Of a DNA stretch of 64,000 bases, positions 25,661 through 34,400 are shown one piece after another (position 1 is the stretch's first letter; each line of letters begins with the position of its first letter). This stretch comes from Actinomadura rudentiformis (GTDB lineage Bacteria > Actinomycetota > Actinomycetes > Streptosporangiales > Streptosporangiaceae). Made by a program: the position numbers and the translations under genes. The notes under the pieces are model-generated. The model worked only from the letters and a program-made list of their open reading frames with translations. It made no database searches and had not been told where the DNA came from. Location: the NCBI RefSeq assembly GCF_008923185.1, contig NZ_WBMT01000012.1, positions 1 to 64,000 on the forward strand. Reading direction: 5' to 3'.

Positions 25661-27124
25661 GTGACCTCGACCCGGCTCATGCTGCCTCGGTTGATCGTTG
25701 CCGTGGTGTTCAACCTTGGTGCCGTCCTGGTGCCATGGCCGGCGTCGGCCGGCGCCACGCCGCCCATCGCGTGGGCTCCGTGCGATGGGGATCCGACCGC
25801 GCAATGCGGCACGCTGTCGGTGCCGGTGGACTGGGCTCGTCCGCGCGGAGCGAGGCTGGACCTCGCCCTGGTCCGGCTGCCGGCCACCGAGCCGGCGGCC
25901 CGTATCGGCTCGCTGGTGGACGTCCCGGGCGGGCCGGGCGACTCCGGTGTCGACCGCGTACTGTCCAACCGGGGCCGGTTCATCACGAGCCTCAACCGCC
26001 GGTTCGACATCGTGGGTTATGACGCTCGCGGTATCGGTCGCAGTCACCCAGTGCTGTGCTCGGCAGAGCTGCTAGCCCAGGAACCGCCACCGGTCTTGAC
26101 CAGCCAGGCCGACTTCGATGCGCGCCTGGCCTACAACCGGCGGTTGCGCGCGGACTGCAGGGCACGCACCGGACCGGTGTTCGACCACGTGGACACCCGC
26201 AGCGGGGTGCACGATCTCGACGCCATCCGGGAGGCGCTGGGGGAGGACGCCCTGACCTTCCGGGGGCGTTCCTACGGCACTCTGCTCGGCGAGCAGTACG
26301 CCGAGTCGTACCCGCGGCGGGTCCGCGCACTGGTCCTGGACAGCGTCACCGACCACAGCCTGGGTACTCGGGCCCACCTGGAGGCGCAAGCCGCCAACCT
26401 CCAGGATTCGTTCGAGGAGTTCGTCTCCTGGTGCCGGCGTGCCCCCGAGTGCGCCTTGGCTCGGCGCGATGTCCGGGCCGTGTGGGCCCGCCTGCTCGCC
26501 CGGGCGCAGCGTGGTGAGCTGCGTCATCCGGACGACCCGACGGCCTTGCTGAGCCAGTTCTTCCTCATCGACCTCGCCGAGCAGGGGTTCCGCGGCCCGC
26601 AGTGGGCGCTGCTGGCGCAGGTCCTCGCCGATCTGGACAACAGCCCGGCGCCCGCGCCGGCGAGGTCGGTGCCGTGGGCAGAGCCCGTCCCATACCCGCC
26701 GGTGGCGATCTTCTGCTCTGACTACGACCTGCCGGTGCGCGACTATCGCGAGTACGCCGCCCTGCTGCACCGCAGCCGCGCGGTCGCCCCCGACATGCGG
26801 TACGGCACCTTCGCGGTCTACGGCACCGCCGCATGTCTCGGCTCCCCCAAACCGGTCGCCAACCCGCAGCATCGGCTGCGGGTGCACGGCGCCGCGACAC
26901 CGTTGCTGCTGGTCAACGGCCTGCATGATCCCGCGACCGGATACAACGCGGCCGCCAACGTCGCCCGTCAACTCGGCGACGAGGCGATCTTGCTCACCTA
27001 TCGGGGGTGGGGCCACATCGTCTATGGCCGCAGTGATTGCGTCGACGCCATCGTCGACCGGTATCTGTTCTTCCGGACCCCACCACCGCCCGGCACCGAC
27101 TGCCCGGCCGCAGAGGGACATTGA
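25661..27124 (+). CDS. Secreted alpha/beta hydrolase with TAP-like C-terminus (tripeptidyl-aminopeptidase family)
   Basis: A 487-aa exported protein from GTG 25661, with a signal peptide (LMLPRLIVAVVFNLGAVLVP...ASA). The core has VDVPGGPGDSG (oxyanion), YDARGIGRSHP, the nucleophile elbow GRSYGTLLGEQYA near residue 210, and a C-terminal TAP-like domain with PLLLVNGLHDPATGY (acid) and RGWGHIVYG (catalytic His). Cysteines at conserved spacings (CDGDPTAQCG, CVDAI..) fit the secreted Streptomyces SlpD/SlpE-like peptidases. Only 2 bp separate it from the next gene, so the two are translationally coupled. Confidence 0.88.
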   Translation: MTSTRLMLPRLIVAVVFNLGAVLVPWPASAGATPPIAWAPCDGDPTAQCGTLSVPVDWARPRGARLDLALVRLPATEPAARIGSLVDVPGGPGDSGVDRVLSNRGRFITSLNRRFDIVGYDARGIGRSHPVLCSAELLAQEPPPVLTSQADFDARLAYNRRLRADCRARTGPVFDHVDTRSGVHDLDAIREALGEDALTFRGRSYGTLLGEQYAESYPRRVRALVLDSVTDHSLGTRAHLEAQAANLQDSFEEFVSWCRRAPECALARRDVRAVWARLLARAQRGELRHPDDPTALLSQFFLIDLAEQGFRGPQWALLAQVLADLDNSPAPAPARSVPWAEPVPYPPVAIFCSDYDLPVRDYREYAALLHRSRAVAPDMRYGTFAVYGTAACLGSPKPVANPQHRLRVHGAATPLLLVNGLHDPATGYNAAANVARQLGDEAILLTYRGWGHIVYGRSDCVDAIVDRYLFFRTPPPPGTDCPAAEGH

Positions 27125-27126
27125 CG

Positions 27127-27885
27127 ATGTTGGACGATCGTGACAACCGCGAGAATGATGGCGATATGGACGGCAACCAGCGGGCCGGCGACGTGGACCG
27201 GCAGCGAACCGTGGACCTGTTGCAGGCCCATCTCACCGCGGGCCGGCTGACCATGGAGGAGTTCCTCGACCGGAATGAGGCGGCCGCAGCCGCTCGCACG
27301 CAGGCACAACTGGCCGAGGCGCTGCGCGATCTGCCGGACGAACCCCGACCGCGGCCGCGCGACACCTCCGCGCGCGACCACGCCATGGTCGCGGCGAGTG
27401 TCAGCGGTGTCCTGATCGGGTTGTGGCAGCTGACCCGGGACCCCTCACCGGCTCCCAAGGATTACGGTGCGGACTACTGGTGGCCGTTGTGGTTCAGCTT
27501 CTTCTGGAGCTTGGCCGTCCTCCTGCACTACCTGCTCGCGTCCGGCCGGCTGAGCATCCCGGCATGGCGGCGACCAGCCGATGAGCCGCCCGCGGCGCGA
27601 TCGGACCCACCTGGCGAGCAGGCCGCGCGAACCGCCCCTGCTGTGGCATTGGACGTACTCACCAAACGGGAGCGGGAAATCCTGGCGCTGGTGGCCGAAG
27701 GGTGTACGAACAAGGAGATCGCCCGTCGACTGTTCATCAGCGAACGGACCGCGCGCACCCACGTCAGCAGCATCCTTCGCAAACTCGAACTGCCCTCGCG
27801 GACCCAGGCGGCGCTGGTCGCAGTACGGGGAGCCTGGCCGACTCCCTCGATCAAGTCCCGGGATGACACACGCACAGCGGACTGA
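27127..27885 (+). CDS. DUF1707 - two-TM - LuxR-type helix-turn-helix fusion
   Basis: A 252-aa protein starting at ATG 27127, just after the peptidase stop. Residues about 22-75 are a DUF1707 domain (RTVDLLQAHLTAGRLTMEEF then LDRNEAAAAARTQAQLAEAL). About 90-145 hold two hydrophobic segments (AMVAASVSGVLIGLWQL and WWPLWFSFFWSLAVLLHYLL). About 180-240 is a GerE/LuxR helix-turn-helix (LTKREREILALVAEGCTNKE then IARRLFISERTARTHVSSIL). DUF1707 is usually an N-terminal module of small membrane proteins; a fused DNA-binding domain implies a membrane-tethered one-component regulator. It probably reports on an envelope condition linked to the upstream peptidase (inference). Confidence 0.85.
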   Translation: MLDDRDNRENDGDMDGNQRAGDVDRQRTVDLLQAHLTAGRLTMEEFLDRNEAAAAARTQAQLAEALRDLPDEPRPRPRDTSARDHAMVAASVSGVLIGLWQLTRDPSPAPKDYGADYWWPLWFSFFWSLAVLLHYLLASGRLSIPAWRRPADEPPAARSDPPGEQAARTAPAVALDVLTKREREILALVAEGCTNKEIARRLFISERTARTHVSSILRKLELPSRTQAALVAVRGAWPTPSIKSRDDTRTAD

Positions 27886-28583
27886 CCCCTGCCGACCGGC
27901 GCAGGACACGGACTATTAGCGACTTTCAAAGGCCGGGCCCACTGCCGCGGGCGCCTTGGAATCAACTGGCGTCGACCACATCAGCCCCTGTGGAGCGGCG
28001 GCATGGGGACCGCCCGGACCTCCGATGGCGGTCGGTCAACGCACTCTTCTGCCGCATTCGGCGAAAACGACACCAGGGTGTGTTAGCCAGAGATGGTTGG
28101 CGCCGAGCCGCGTCCCGCAGCGGGGGACCCCCGTAGCTCGATGTCCCGCTCTGCGGCCTCGATCGGCAGCTCGGTTGTCGCCCGGTCGTCGTGTGGTGGC
28201 TCCAGTATCTCGTGCTCGATATGTCACATGCTGGCGATGGGGTAGCCCCGGTGCCTGCCGGTGATCGGGGTTGAGTGAAGTGAAGGAGCCGCCGGTGGCC
28301 CGGGCTTCGAGGGTGGCGGTGGTCGGCGGGGGTCACGGGGTCGCCAACTGGCGCATCAGGTCCTCAGTACCGGTGTAGGCGCCGTGCCGGTGGCGTTCGG
28401 CGGCGATCACGTTAGCGGTGTCGGGGGTTGAGATGCCGTACCGCCGACGGAGGCCGCAGCCGGATCACCGGCGGCGGGTTGGCGGGGAAGTGCCTGTGGC
28501 GGGGCCGCCAGACCGCAGCTTCTACGTCAGTGAGGAGTTCCAGGGTGGTGGCAGGAATGCGATGTCGGTAGGCATGACCCTCG
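27886..28583. other. Intergenic region, about 700 bp, no gene supported
   Basis: Short ORFs only. Minus-strand stretches near 28330-28430 and 28480-28580 have coding-like codon bias (for example HGAYTGTEDLMRQLA; HRIPATTLELLTDVEAAVW) in different frames and may be remnants of a lost gene, which I cannot name. Confidence 0.4.
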
Positions 28584-29267
28584 TCACGTCCGGCGGCGCG
28601 TTTGGCGGCGACGTTTGGGGGTGGAGCGCTTTTGCGGCGGCTTCTTGCGGGTGGGCTGCTGTTGGGGGTTGCGGCCACGGGAGCTGTTGGGGGTGCGGCC
28701 GCGGACGATGCCGATCAGTTCCTCCATGAGGTCGGTCGTCTCGGCCTCGAGCCAGGCCAGGCCGATCTGGGACTGAGGGGCGTCGGTCACGGTGCGGTAG
28801 GTGAGGTCTTTGCGGTGGTGGAGACGGGCCAAAGACTGCGGGAGCAGCAGGACGCCGGCCCCCGACGCCACCAACTCGATCGCCTCAGCGGTGCTCTCAG
28901 GTCGGGTGAAGGCAGGCTGCCCGGGGCGGTGGTCCCAGGCCAAGACGTTGTCGAGCGGCTCGAACACGTCCTCGTCGGCGAGATCGGCGACCTCCACCTC
29001 CTCCACCGCGGCCACCGCGTGATCCTTCGGCACCACCACCACGGTCGTCTCCAGGTACAGCGGGATCACATGAAGGGCCTCCCGGTCGACGGGCAGGCGT
29101 ACGAACGCCGCGTCCACACCACCGTCCCGCAGCACGGGGACGATCTCGGCGGCGGGCATCTGCACCAGCCGAAGCGGCACCTCCCGCACCCGCTCGGCCC
29201 ACACCCCAGCCCACTTCCCGGGCGTCACCCCCGGCACGTAGGCCAGCCGGAACTCAGCATTGGTCAC
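28584..29267 (-). CDS. LysR-type substrate-binding domain protein without helix-turn-helix
   Basis: A 227-aa protein. It begins directly with the effector-binding fold of LysR regulators (FRLAYVPGVTPGKWAGVWAE; VPVLRDGGVDAAFVRLPVD; IPLYLETTVVVVPKDH; VASGAGVLLLPQSLARL) and has no N-terminal DNA-binding helix-turn-helix. Residues about 197-227 are instead strongly basic (RGRNPQQQPTRKKPPQKR, then RRRQTRRRT), which could bind nucleic acid non-specifically. It is divergent from a DUF5997 gene 55 bp away; as I recall, this pair is conserved in other actinomycetes. It may be a ligand-binding partner of another regulator. Confidence 0.85.
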   Translation of the reverse strand: MTNAEFRLAYVPGVTPGKWAGVWAERVREVPLRLVQMPAAEIVPVLRDGGVDAAFVRLPVDREALHVIPLYLETTVVVVPKDHAVAAVEEVEVADLADEDVFEPLDNVLAWDHRPGQPAFTRPESTAEAIELVASGAGVLLLPQSLARLHHRKDLTYRTVTDAPQSQIGLAWLEAETTDLMEELIGIVRGRTPNSSRGRNPQQQPTRKKPPQKRSTPKRRRQTRRRT

Positions 29268-29322
29268 TTCTTCAGCCTAGTCACGTCCAGGTAGCTCGCT
29301 TCCGCTAGCTACCCTTGAGGTC

Positions 29323-29706
29323 ATGAGCACGTCCAAGGCAAAGACGCCGCAGACCATGAAGTCCGCGACCGCGGCCAAGAAGCTGGGGATCCTGCTGTCC
29401 GCAGCGCCTGCCGAGTTTCAGGAAGGCCCTGTCTCCCGAGACGAGTTGAACGCGCTCCAAGCCGACCCGCCCTCTTGGCTCGCGGACCTGCGCCGCGAGG
29501 GCCCCCATCCCCGCCAGGTCGTCGCCGCCAAGCTCCGCGTCTCCGCCTCAGGTCTGGCCCGCGCCGGCATCACGGGCCCCCTCACCACAGCCGAGATCGA
29601 GAACCTGAAGGCCGAAAACCCTGACTGGCTCCAACGCGAGCAAGCCATCCAAGCCGAAGTCCGCAAAGAGGAGCTCCGCCTCAAGCAGCAGCGCGCCAAG
29701 GCCTGA
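29323..29706 (+). CDS. DUF5997-family protein
   Basis: A 127-aa protein whose start KTPQTMKSATAAKKLGILL, middle ADPPSWLADLRREGPHPRQVVAAKLRVS and charged C-terminal helix (EVRKEELRLKQQRAKA) match DUF5997 as I remember it. The central segment resembles a helix-turn-helix repeat (QVVAAKLRVSASGLARAG). The function is unknown. It is divergent from the LysR-effector-domain protein, consistent with a functional pair. Confidence 0.8.
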   Translation: MSTSKAKTPQTMKSATAAKKLGILLSAAPAEFQEGPVSRDELNALQADPPSWLADLRREGPHPRQVVAAKLRVSASGLARAGITGPLTTAEIENLKAENPDWLQREQAIQAEVRKEELRLKQQRAKA

Positions 29707-30739
29707 CTCAGGCTATGCCCCCGACCACAGGCCGGCAGGAGCGCGTTGATTGCGAGAGCGACAGCTGGTGGCGGTCTTAGGTGTCACAGCTCCAGCAGGG
29801 AGTTGCCTGGTCTGACCGCCTGCGGGGCGGTCGCGTTCGAGCGGGACGCCGGCCTCGTTCTCAAGCTCGAGAAGGCGCCTGCCACACCGCGAGCGTATGC
29901 GGCGGGCGCCCAGTTGGCAGTCCCGAAACCTCTGTCCAGCTCCCGTGCACTAGCTGTGAAAGACCGGTCGACAGCCATCCTGCTCGGTGACGCAGCCGAT
30001 GATCGGTTCTCCGGTCACGCCGCCGACGGGCTCGCGATCGGTGGGTGCCGCGCGCAGATCGTCCTCGGCGAACCGGCTCCCTTGTCACCCGAACCCAGGA
30101 GCGACTGTCTGCGCGGTGACGTCTTCGCGCTCCCAGCCCCGACCACGAAGGCTGATCAAAGCGCGGACGACCGCTAGCGCCAGCATCTCCAACGCCCTCT
30201 TCTGCCGCCGACGTGGCGCCGCCGCCCCCTGGCAGCGTAACTCTCCGTCAACATCGCACCAGCTCGCCCGCGCCCCGCCTAAAAGGGCCGGGATCCTGTA
30301 CGAACTCCATCTCGCTCTGCCGTGGTCCCGGTCGAGCACTCCAGGCGATCAGGATCGGAGTGCTGCAGCATGAAGGAGCTGAACGACAGGCCTTGCGAAT
30401 ACAGCACCGAGGCCGATTCCGGGTCTCCGGGGAAGGTCACCACCACGGGCCAGCGATGTGCGTTCAGGTCGCTGGGAAGCCAGCTGAGAGTGGTGATCGG
30501 CCCGTCCGGGCTGAGGATTCCGGAATGAATCTGGCCCCATGAGTCGGTGACCGGTCGGGATGGACGAGCAGCCGACGGCCGGATCCGGGCCTTCATGGAC
30601 CGCACGGTCGGCTCCCACAAACGTCCATGACCGCGCGGCCCGTCAGCGTCCACGACCGTGCGGTCCGGTGGTCATCTGCGCTGATAGGCGCAGTCATGTG
30701 CGACTTCGGGCAGAACGATGGAGCTGGTGCGGGGGACGA
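29707..30739. other. Intergenic region, about 1 kb, no gene supported
   Basis: ORFs of 60-143 codons exist in several frames but none has a ribosome binding site plus recognisable domain. Codon bias is weak throughout. This is probably degenerate DNA adjoining the accessory region to its right. Confidence 0.45.
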
Positions 30740-31615
30740 TCAACGGCGGATGATCTCAACCAGGCTGGCGAAGCTGTCCTTGCCGTGGCCGGCGTCGATG
30801 CCCTGGTCGGTCAGCGACTTGATGAGTTCGGGCAGGGCGGTGTCAAGGCCGCGGGTCCGGGTGGCCTCGATGAGGTGGACCATGAGCGGGGCATCCAGCT
30901 CCAGCCATTCCTCGTCGCCCGGGTAGTGACGTTCGTCGACCTGCCGGGCGTAGTCGTTGATCACATCGGTGACGGTGGTGGACAACCAGTGGGTCAGCAG
31001 TGGTGTCACGGTGGTGGCCGGGATCTGGGCGGTGCCGAGCAGGGTGGCGGTCTGCAGGAAGCCGATCAGGGTGGCCCAGGCGAAATTGAGCATCGCCACG
31101 TCGTACAGGGCCGCGGCGCCGGGGGCGGCACCCAGGTAGGTGGCGCCGCCCAGGAGCTTGAGCGAGGACTCATGACGCTCGAACACCTGGGGGGAACCGC
31201 TGTAGACCAGTACCGTGTCCGGCTTGCCGACATGCTCGGGATGGGCCATCAACGCGCCGTCGAGGTAGCGGCCGCCCCTGGCATCCATCCAGGCGGCGAC
31301 CTGTTCGGCCTGCGCGCTGGTTCCCGAGGTCAGGTTGACCACATCTGTGGAGCCGACGTGCCGCTCGGCTTGGTCGAGAATGCGCTGGGCACTGTCGTAG
31401 TCGTCAACGCACAGCAGGATCAGCGACGCGGCTGTGAATGCTGCCTGCAGCGAATCGGCCCGAGAGGCACCATCGATGGGCGGGGCCTCGGCCAGTGGGC
31501 CAGGCTCGTCCCAGACCGTGACGGCGACGCCCGCCGCCGCGCTGGCCCGGGCAAGTGCCGCGCCGCGTGCGTTCAGTCCGATCACTGCCACACGGCCGTC
31601 CGTGGGGTGGCTCAT
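30740..31615 (-). CDS. NAD(P)-binding oxidoreductase of the imine reductase / beta-hydroxyacid dehydrogenase type
   Basis: A 291-aa protein. The Rossmann motif VAVIGLNARGAALARA is at about residues 8-23 (GLNARG instead of GLGxMG), LNLTSGT-like VVNLTSGTSAQAEQVAAW at about 92-109, and the long inter-domain helix with YDVAMLNFAWATLIGFLQTA at about 166-185. The C-terminal dimerisation helices follow. The sequence order matches imine reductases and related 6-phosphogluconate-dehydrogenase-like enzymes, which reduce C=N or C=O with NADPH. The divergent MerR gene and palindrome suggest inducible expression. Confidence 0.82.
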   Translation of the reverse strand: MSHPTDGRVAVIGLNARGAALARASAAAGVAVTVWDEPGPLAEAPPIDGASRADSLQAAFTAASLILLCVDDYDSAQRILDQAERHVGSTDVVNLTSGTSAQAEQVAAWMDARGGRYLDGALMAHPEHVGKPDTVLVYSGSPQVFERHESSLKLLGGATYLGAAPGAAALYDVAMLNFAWATLIGFLQTATLLGTAQIPATTVTPLLTHWLSTTVTDVINDYARQVDERHYPGDEEWLELDAPLMVHLIEATRTRGLDTALPELIKSLTDQGIDAGHGKDSFASLVEIIRR

Positions 31616-31677
31616 GAGGTCCTCCTGCGATTCTGAATCAGCACGGTTGCGTCATCTCGTGCGGCTAAGCTAAACCT

Positions 31678-31691
31678 TCACATTCATGTGA
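31678..31691. promoter_or_regulatory. MerR-type operator
   Basis: TCACAT-TC-ATGTGA is a perfect 14-bp palindrome inside the AT-rich stretch AACCTTCACATTCATGTGAG, between the divergent imine-reductase-like and MerR genes. Position and shape fit a MerR dimer site. Confidence 0.65.
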
Positions 31692-31710
31692 GAGTCAAGC
31701 GGAGGCGTCC

Positions 31711-32064
31711 ATGCGCATCGGGGAACTGGCTCAGCGCACCGGCGTCAGCCAGCGGCTGCTGCGCTACTACGAGGAGCAGGGCCTACTGCGGCCTGCGCGG
31801 CGGCCGAGTGGATACCGCGAGTACAGCGACGCCGATGTGGAGCGGGTACGGCGCATTCGCATCCTGCTGGCCGCCGGGCTCGGCACCACCACCATCGCCG
31901 ACGTGCTGCCGTGCACGGTCGATACCGGTGACGGCCTGGCTGCGGCATGCCCTGGCCTCCTGGGCGACCTGCAGCGCGAACGCGATCGGATCAGCAGTTC
32001 CATCACCGAGTTGCACGCCGCACAGACGATGCTCGATGCCATCATCGGCGCCACCTCGCGCTGA
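31711..32064 (+). CDS. MerR-family transcriptional regulator
   Basis: A 117-aa protein with the MerR winged helix (MRIGELAQRTGVSQRLLRYY, EEQGLLRPARRPSGYREYSD) followed by the dimerisation coiled coil (LLGDLQRERDRISSSITELH, AAQTMLDAII). The C-terminal effector region is short, with single Cys residues (VLPCTV, AACPGL), so it is closer to small-ligand or redox MerR types than to metal sensors. The ATG at 31711 has GGAGG upstream (31701-31705). It probably controls the divergent oxidoreductase. Confidence 0.9.
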   Translation: MRIGELAQRTGVSQRLLRYYEEQGLLRPARRPSGYREYSDADVERVRRIRILLAAGLGTTTIADVLPCTVDTGDGLAAACPGLLGDLQRERDRISSSITELHAAQTMLDAIIGATSR

Positions 32065-32259
32065 GGCCGCCACGCACACCACCACCTCACACCAGCGCCG
32101 CCGGGACATGCCGGTGCCCGCATGGTGGGTGGAGTCCCATCCGCGCCGTCGCCACCGCACCCGCTGGCAGATGCCCCATCTCTCGTTTGCGGCGGGTGAC
32201 ACGTGCGTCAACGGCACCCGAAGTAGGCTCCTGGCCGACCCTGGGGGACTTCCTCTGCG

Positions 32260-32631
32260 TCATAGCTCATCTCGGCCTTCAGGTGACTGGCGCACGAAAG
32301 GCCAGGCGCTTACGGCTCGACCGGCGGTGGCGGTTCCCACGGCCGGACCCGTGCCATCGGCGTGGAGCTGCAGCCGCTTGACGTTCGCAAACGCCGCCAG
32401 CTGCTGCACACTCTTGGCGCGGACGTCGACCAGCATTTGCTCGGGCGGCGCGTCGCCTTCCTGCTTCATCCAGGTGACGATCGCCCGCCACTCGCCGGGA
32501 AGTTCCAGTCGCACCCAGGCCATCAGGTACCAGCATGCGGCGGATCGCCCGCGACCCTCACCAGCGGCCCACAAAGTCTTCCCAGCGCACGCCGGGCACC
32601 GTACGGCACACCGCCGACGACCAGCCGACAA
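32260..32631 (-). CDS. Small hypothetical protein
   Basis: A 123-aa open frame with GC-rich third codon positions, especially over AWVRLELPGEWRAIVTWMKQ and LVDVRAKSVQQLAAFANVKR, which suggests genuine coding. It has a CPAC motif near residue 13. I recognise no family. The start is uncertain; an internal ATG before AWVRL is possible. It lies in a degenerate region, so it may be a truncated gene. Confidence 0.4.
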   Translation of the reverse strand: MSAGRRRCAVRCPACAGKTLWAAGEGRGRSAACWYLMAWVRLELPGEWRAIVTWMKQEGDAPPEQMLVDVRAKSVQQLAAFANVKRLQLHADGTGPAVGTATAGRAVSAWPFVRQSPEGRDEL

Positions 32632-32767
32632 TGCCCCGCGGCACGACGCGTTGAAACGAGCCGAGGCCAGAACGATCGTTCACCCATGAGGTCCTCTTTA
32701 GGGAGCAGCCCTTGAAGGACGTCCAGGATGGTCTCGGCTCTGTCTCGGAGGGCGGGCTCGAGATCGG

Positions 32768-33082
32768 TCAGGGCGATGGCGCGGATCCTAACGAGGTATT
32801 GGAGCCAGGGTCGAATAGGTGGTCGCCCACATCGCCGGACGCGCGGGCCGGGATGCTGCATGCCGGCATCGATCCTTGTGAAGACCTCCGGCTATGGAGC
32901 CAGGTCAGCGTCGAAAGCTGCGCAGCGACCTGATTCACGTTGCTGCCGACGTAGAGGTAGCGCAGCCGGGAGGTGAAGTCCTCCATGTACTGGACCGTGG
33001 TGCCCAGGACAGCGGTGAACACCAGGCGGTAGCTCTGGCCCTGCTCAGGGTCTCCCTCTTCACTGCTCTTGGCCGAGCCCAT
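32768..33082 (-). pseudogene. Possible gene remnant with MobC-like motif
   Basis: A minus-strand frame whose first 65 codons have strong GC3 bias (SYRLVFTAVLGTTVQYMEDF, TSRLRYLYVGSNVNQVAAQL), after which bias fades. The phrase VGSNVNQVAAQL recalls the GNNxNQIAxxLN signature of relaxosome MobC proteins, but the rest is not clearly MobC. No start signal is visible. Treat as a fragment of unknown origin. Confidence 0.3.
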
Positions 33083-33323
33083 GTCGGTGGCGTAGCGCAG
33101 GACGTGGTTCCTCGATGTCTGCTGTCGCAGCAGCCTCCGCCAGGCCGGAGTACCTCATCTCTACCAACGTTCACTCGCCCGTACCATCCGCGCTCACAAG
33201 GCGATCTCGGCACGGCTGTGGTGAGCTTCGGCTGGCCAGTATCCCAGCGGTAACCACGGCATCCGCTAGCGTCCGGGACCGACCGGGCGTACAGGTTCCG
33301 GCCCTGGTGAGAGGTGGTTCGTC

Positions 33324-33758
33324 ATGAACATCGCAGGCGGCGGCCCCGAGGTCCACGACAGCCCGAACGCCTGGGTCGCCGAGCACATCCGCCGTTTCCA
33401 GGAGACCGGCGGCCGGCCACGTCCAGGCGTGAACGACCTGCTGCTGACGACCCGAGGCCGCAAGACCGGCCGGCTGCGCCGCACCGCGCTCGTCTACGAA
33501 CGCGACGGCGAACGCTACGTCCTGGCGGCCTCCAACCAGGGCGGGGACCACCACCCGGCCTGGTACCTCAACCTGATCGCCGACCCGCACGTCACCGTCC
33601 AGGTCGGCAGCGAGACCTTCACGGCACGAGCGCGTCCGGCCTCTGCCGCAGAGCGTCCACAGCTGTGGTCCCTGATGGTGTCGGCCATGCCGCAGTACGC
33701 GGCCTACCAGGAGAAGACCACCCGCCAGATCCCGGTGGTTCTCCTCGAACGCGTCTAA
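33324..33758 (+). CDS. Deazaflavin (F420)-dependent nitroreductase-family oxidoreductase
   Basis: A 144-aa split-barrel protein of the DUF385/Ddn family. The signature LLLTTRGRKTGRLRRTALVY (about residues 40-59) binds the F420 tail. GGDHHPAWYLNLIADPHVTV follows and the C-terminus ends QIPVVLLERV. Such enzymes use F420H2 to reduce quinones, nitro compounds or other acceptors. The ATG follows GAGAGGTGG. It stands alone in a region of debris, on the outer side of the decayed integrative element. Confidence 0.88.
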   Translation: MNIAGGGPEVHDSPNAWVAEHIRRFQETGGRPRPGVNDLLLTTRGRKTGRLRRTALVYERDGERYVLAASNQGGDHHPAWYLNLIADPHVTVQVGSETFTARARPASAAERPQLWSLMVSAMPQYAAYQEKTTRQIPVVLLERV

Positions 33759-33829
33759 CCCCTGGGATTCGTTCACCCGGCCTTGCGCGTGAGGCAACGG
33801 TGGGGGTCAGTGCAAGCTCACGGCCCAGC

Positions 33830-34061
33830 AACCAGAGGGACCGCGCGCCGATGATCCGTCCCTGCTGGAGGAGCTACCGACGTAGGCCCGGACCATTACG
33901 CTCTGGACGCTCCCAGAAGGGAGTTCTTCGACAGCTTCAATCTCGAGATCCGCTATAGCTTCGAACTGCATGACGTTCTCATCCGGATCACAGTCAGAGA
34001 GAGTGCGTTGCCAGCCATCCAGGCCGCGACAAACAAGATCGCCGAATCGCCAGATGGCTGA
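33830..34061 (+). pseudogene. C-terminal remnant resembling a large serine recombinase
   Basis: Two frames joined by a 1-base shift near 33880 read DDPSLLEELPT and GPDHYALDAPRREFFDSFNL, then EIRYSFELHDVLIRITVRES and ALPAIQA, ending at TGA 34061. The order (LLEELP..., ...FFDAFNLEI.Y....VIRITI...) matches the extreme C-terminus of some actinobacterial serine recombinases. The catalytic N-terminal domain is absent. It ends 28 bp before the displaced tRNA-Arg 3' end. Identification is by eye. Confidence 0.45.
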
Positions 34062-34089
34062 ATAGCTCAAGCGGCCGTTCCCTTGTTTT

Positions 34090-34120
34090 GGGTGCCCCTG
34101 CAGGATTCGAACCTGCGCTC
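34090..34120. repeat. Putative attachment site: copy of tRNA-Arg 3' end
   Basis: GGGTGCCCC-TGCAGGATTCGAACCTGCGCTC (shown with a gap) matches 36227-36258, the T-arm and acceptor 3' end of tRNA-Arg, except for one missing C. No tRNA 5' half is present here. This is the expected footprint of site-specific integration at a tRNA gene. Confidence 0.75.
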
Positions 34121-34183
34121 GAACGCTCCATCGTGGTGTCGGCCTCGCGTGCCGCTCCGCATATGTTCCGGATCTTGGGGTTT

Positions 34184-34215
34184 GTGTGATCACCGGCCCG
34201 CAAAGCCGATCACAC
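34184..34215. terminator. Hairpin GTGTGAT...ATCACAC
   Basis: A 7-bp outer stem with an inner CGGC/GCCG stem. It could be a terminator or an element-end structure inside the integrated segment. Confidence 0.45.
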
Positions 34216-34400
34216 CCATGGTCGCTGACCAGGCGATCCCCTGGCCTCCGCTCCCCCCCGGCCGATCTTCCGGCAAGCAACCGTGAGCCCCGGTAGATCC
34301 CCCTGCCAACGGGCACGATTCCGGATCTTGTTCTCCAGGCTTGAAGTCACTGGCAAGATGCCGAACCACCAGATCATCACGCCACACGGAGAGGGCTTCC

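Noticed and set aside
30560..31636. 358-codon plus-strand frame
   Set aside because: Antisense to the imine-reductase-like gene, which has a Rossmann motif and conserved helices.
34083..34286. 67-codon frame containing PLQDSNLRS
   Set aside because: This peptide arises from reading a tRNA 3' end; the frame is an artefact of the attachment site.
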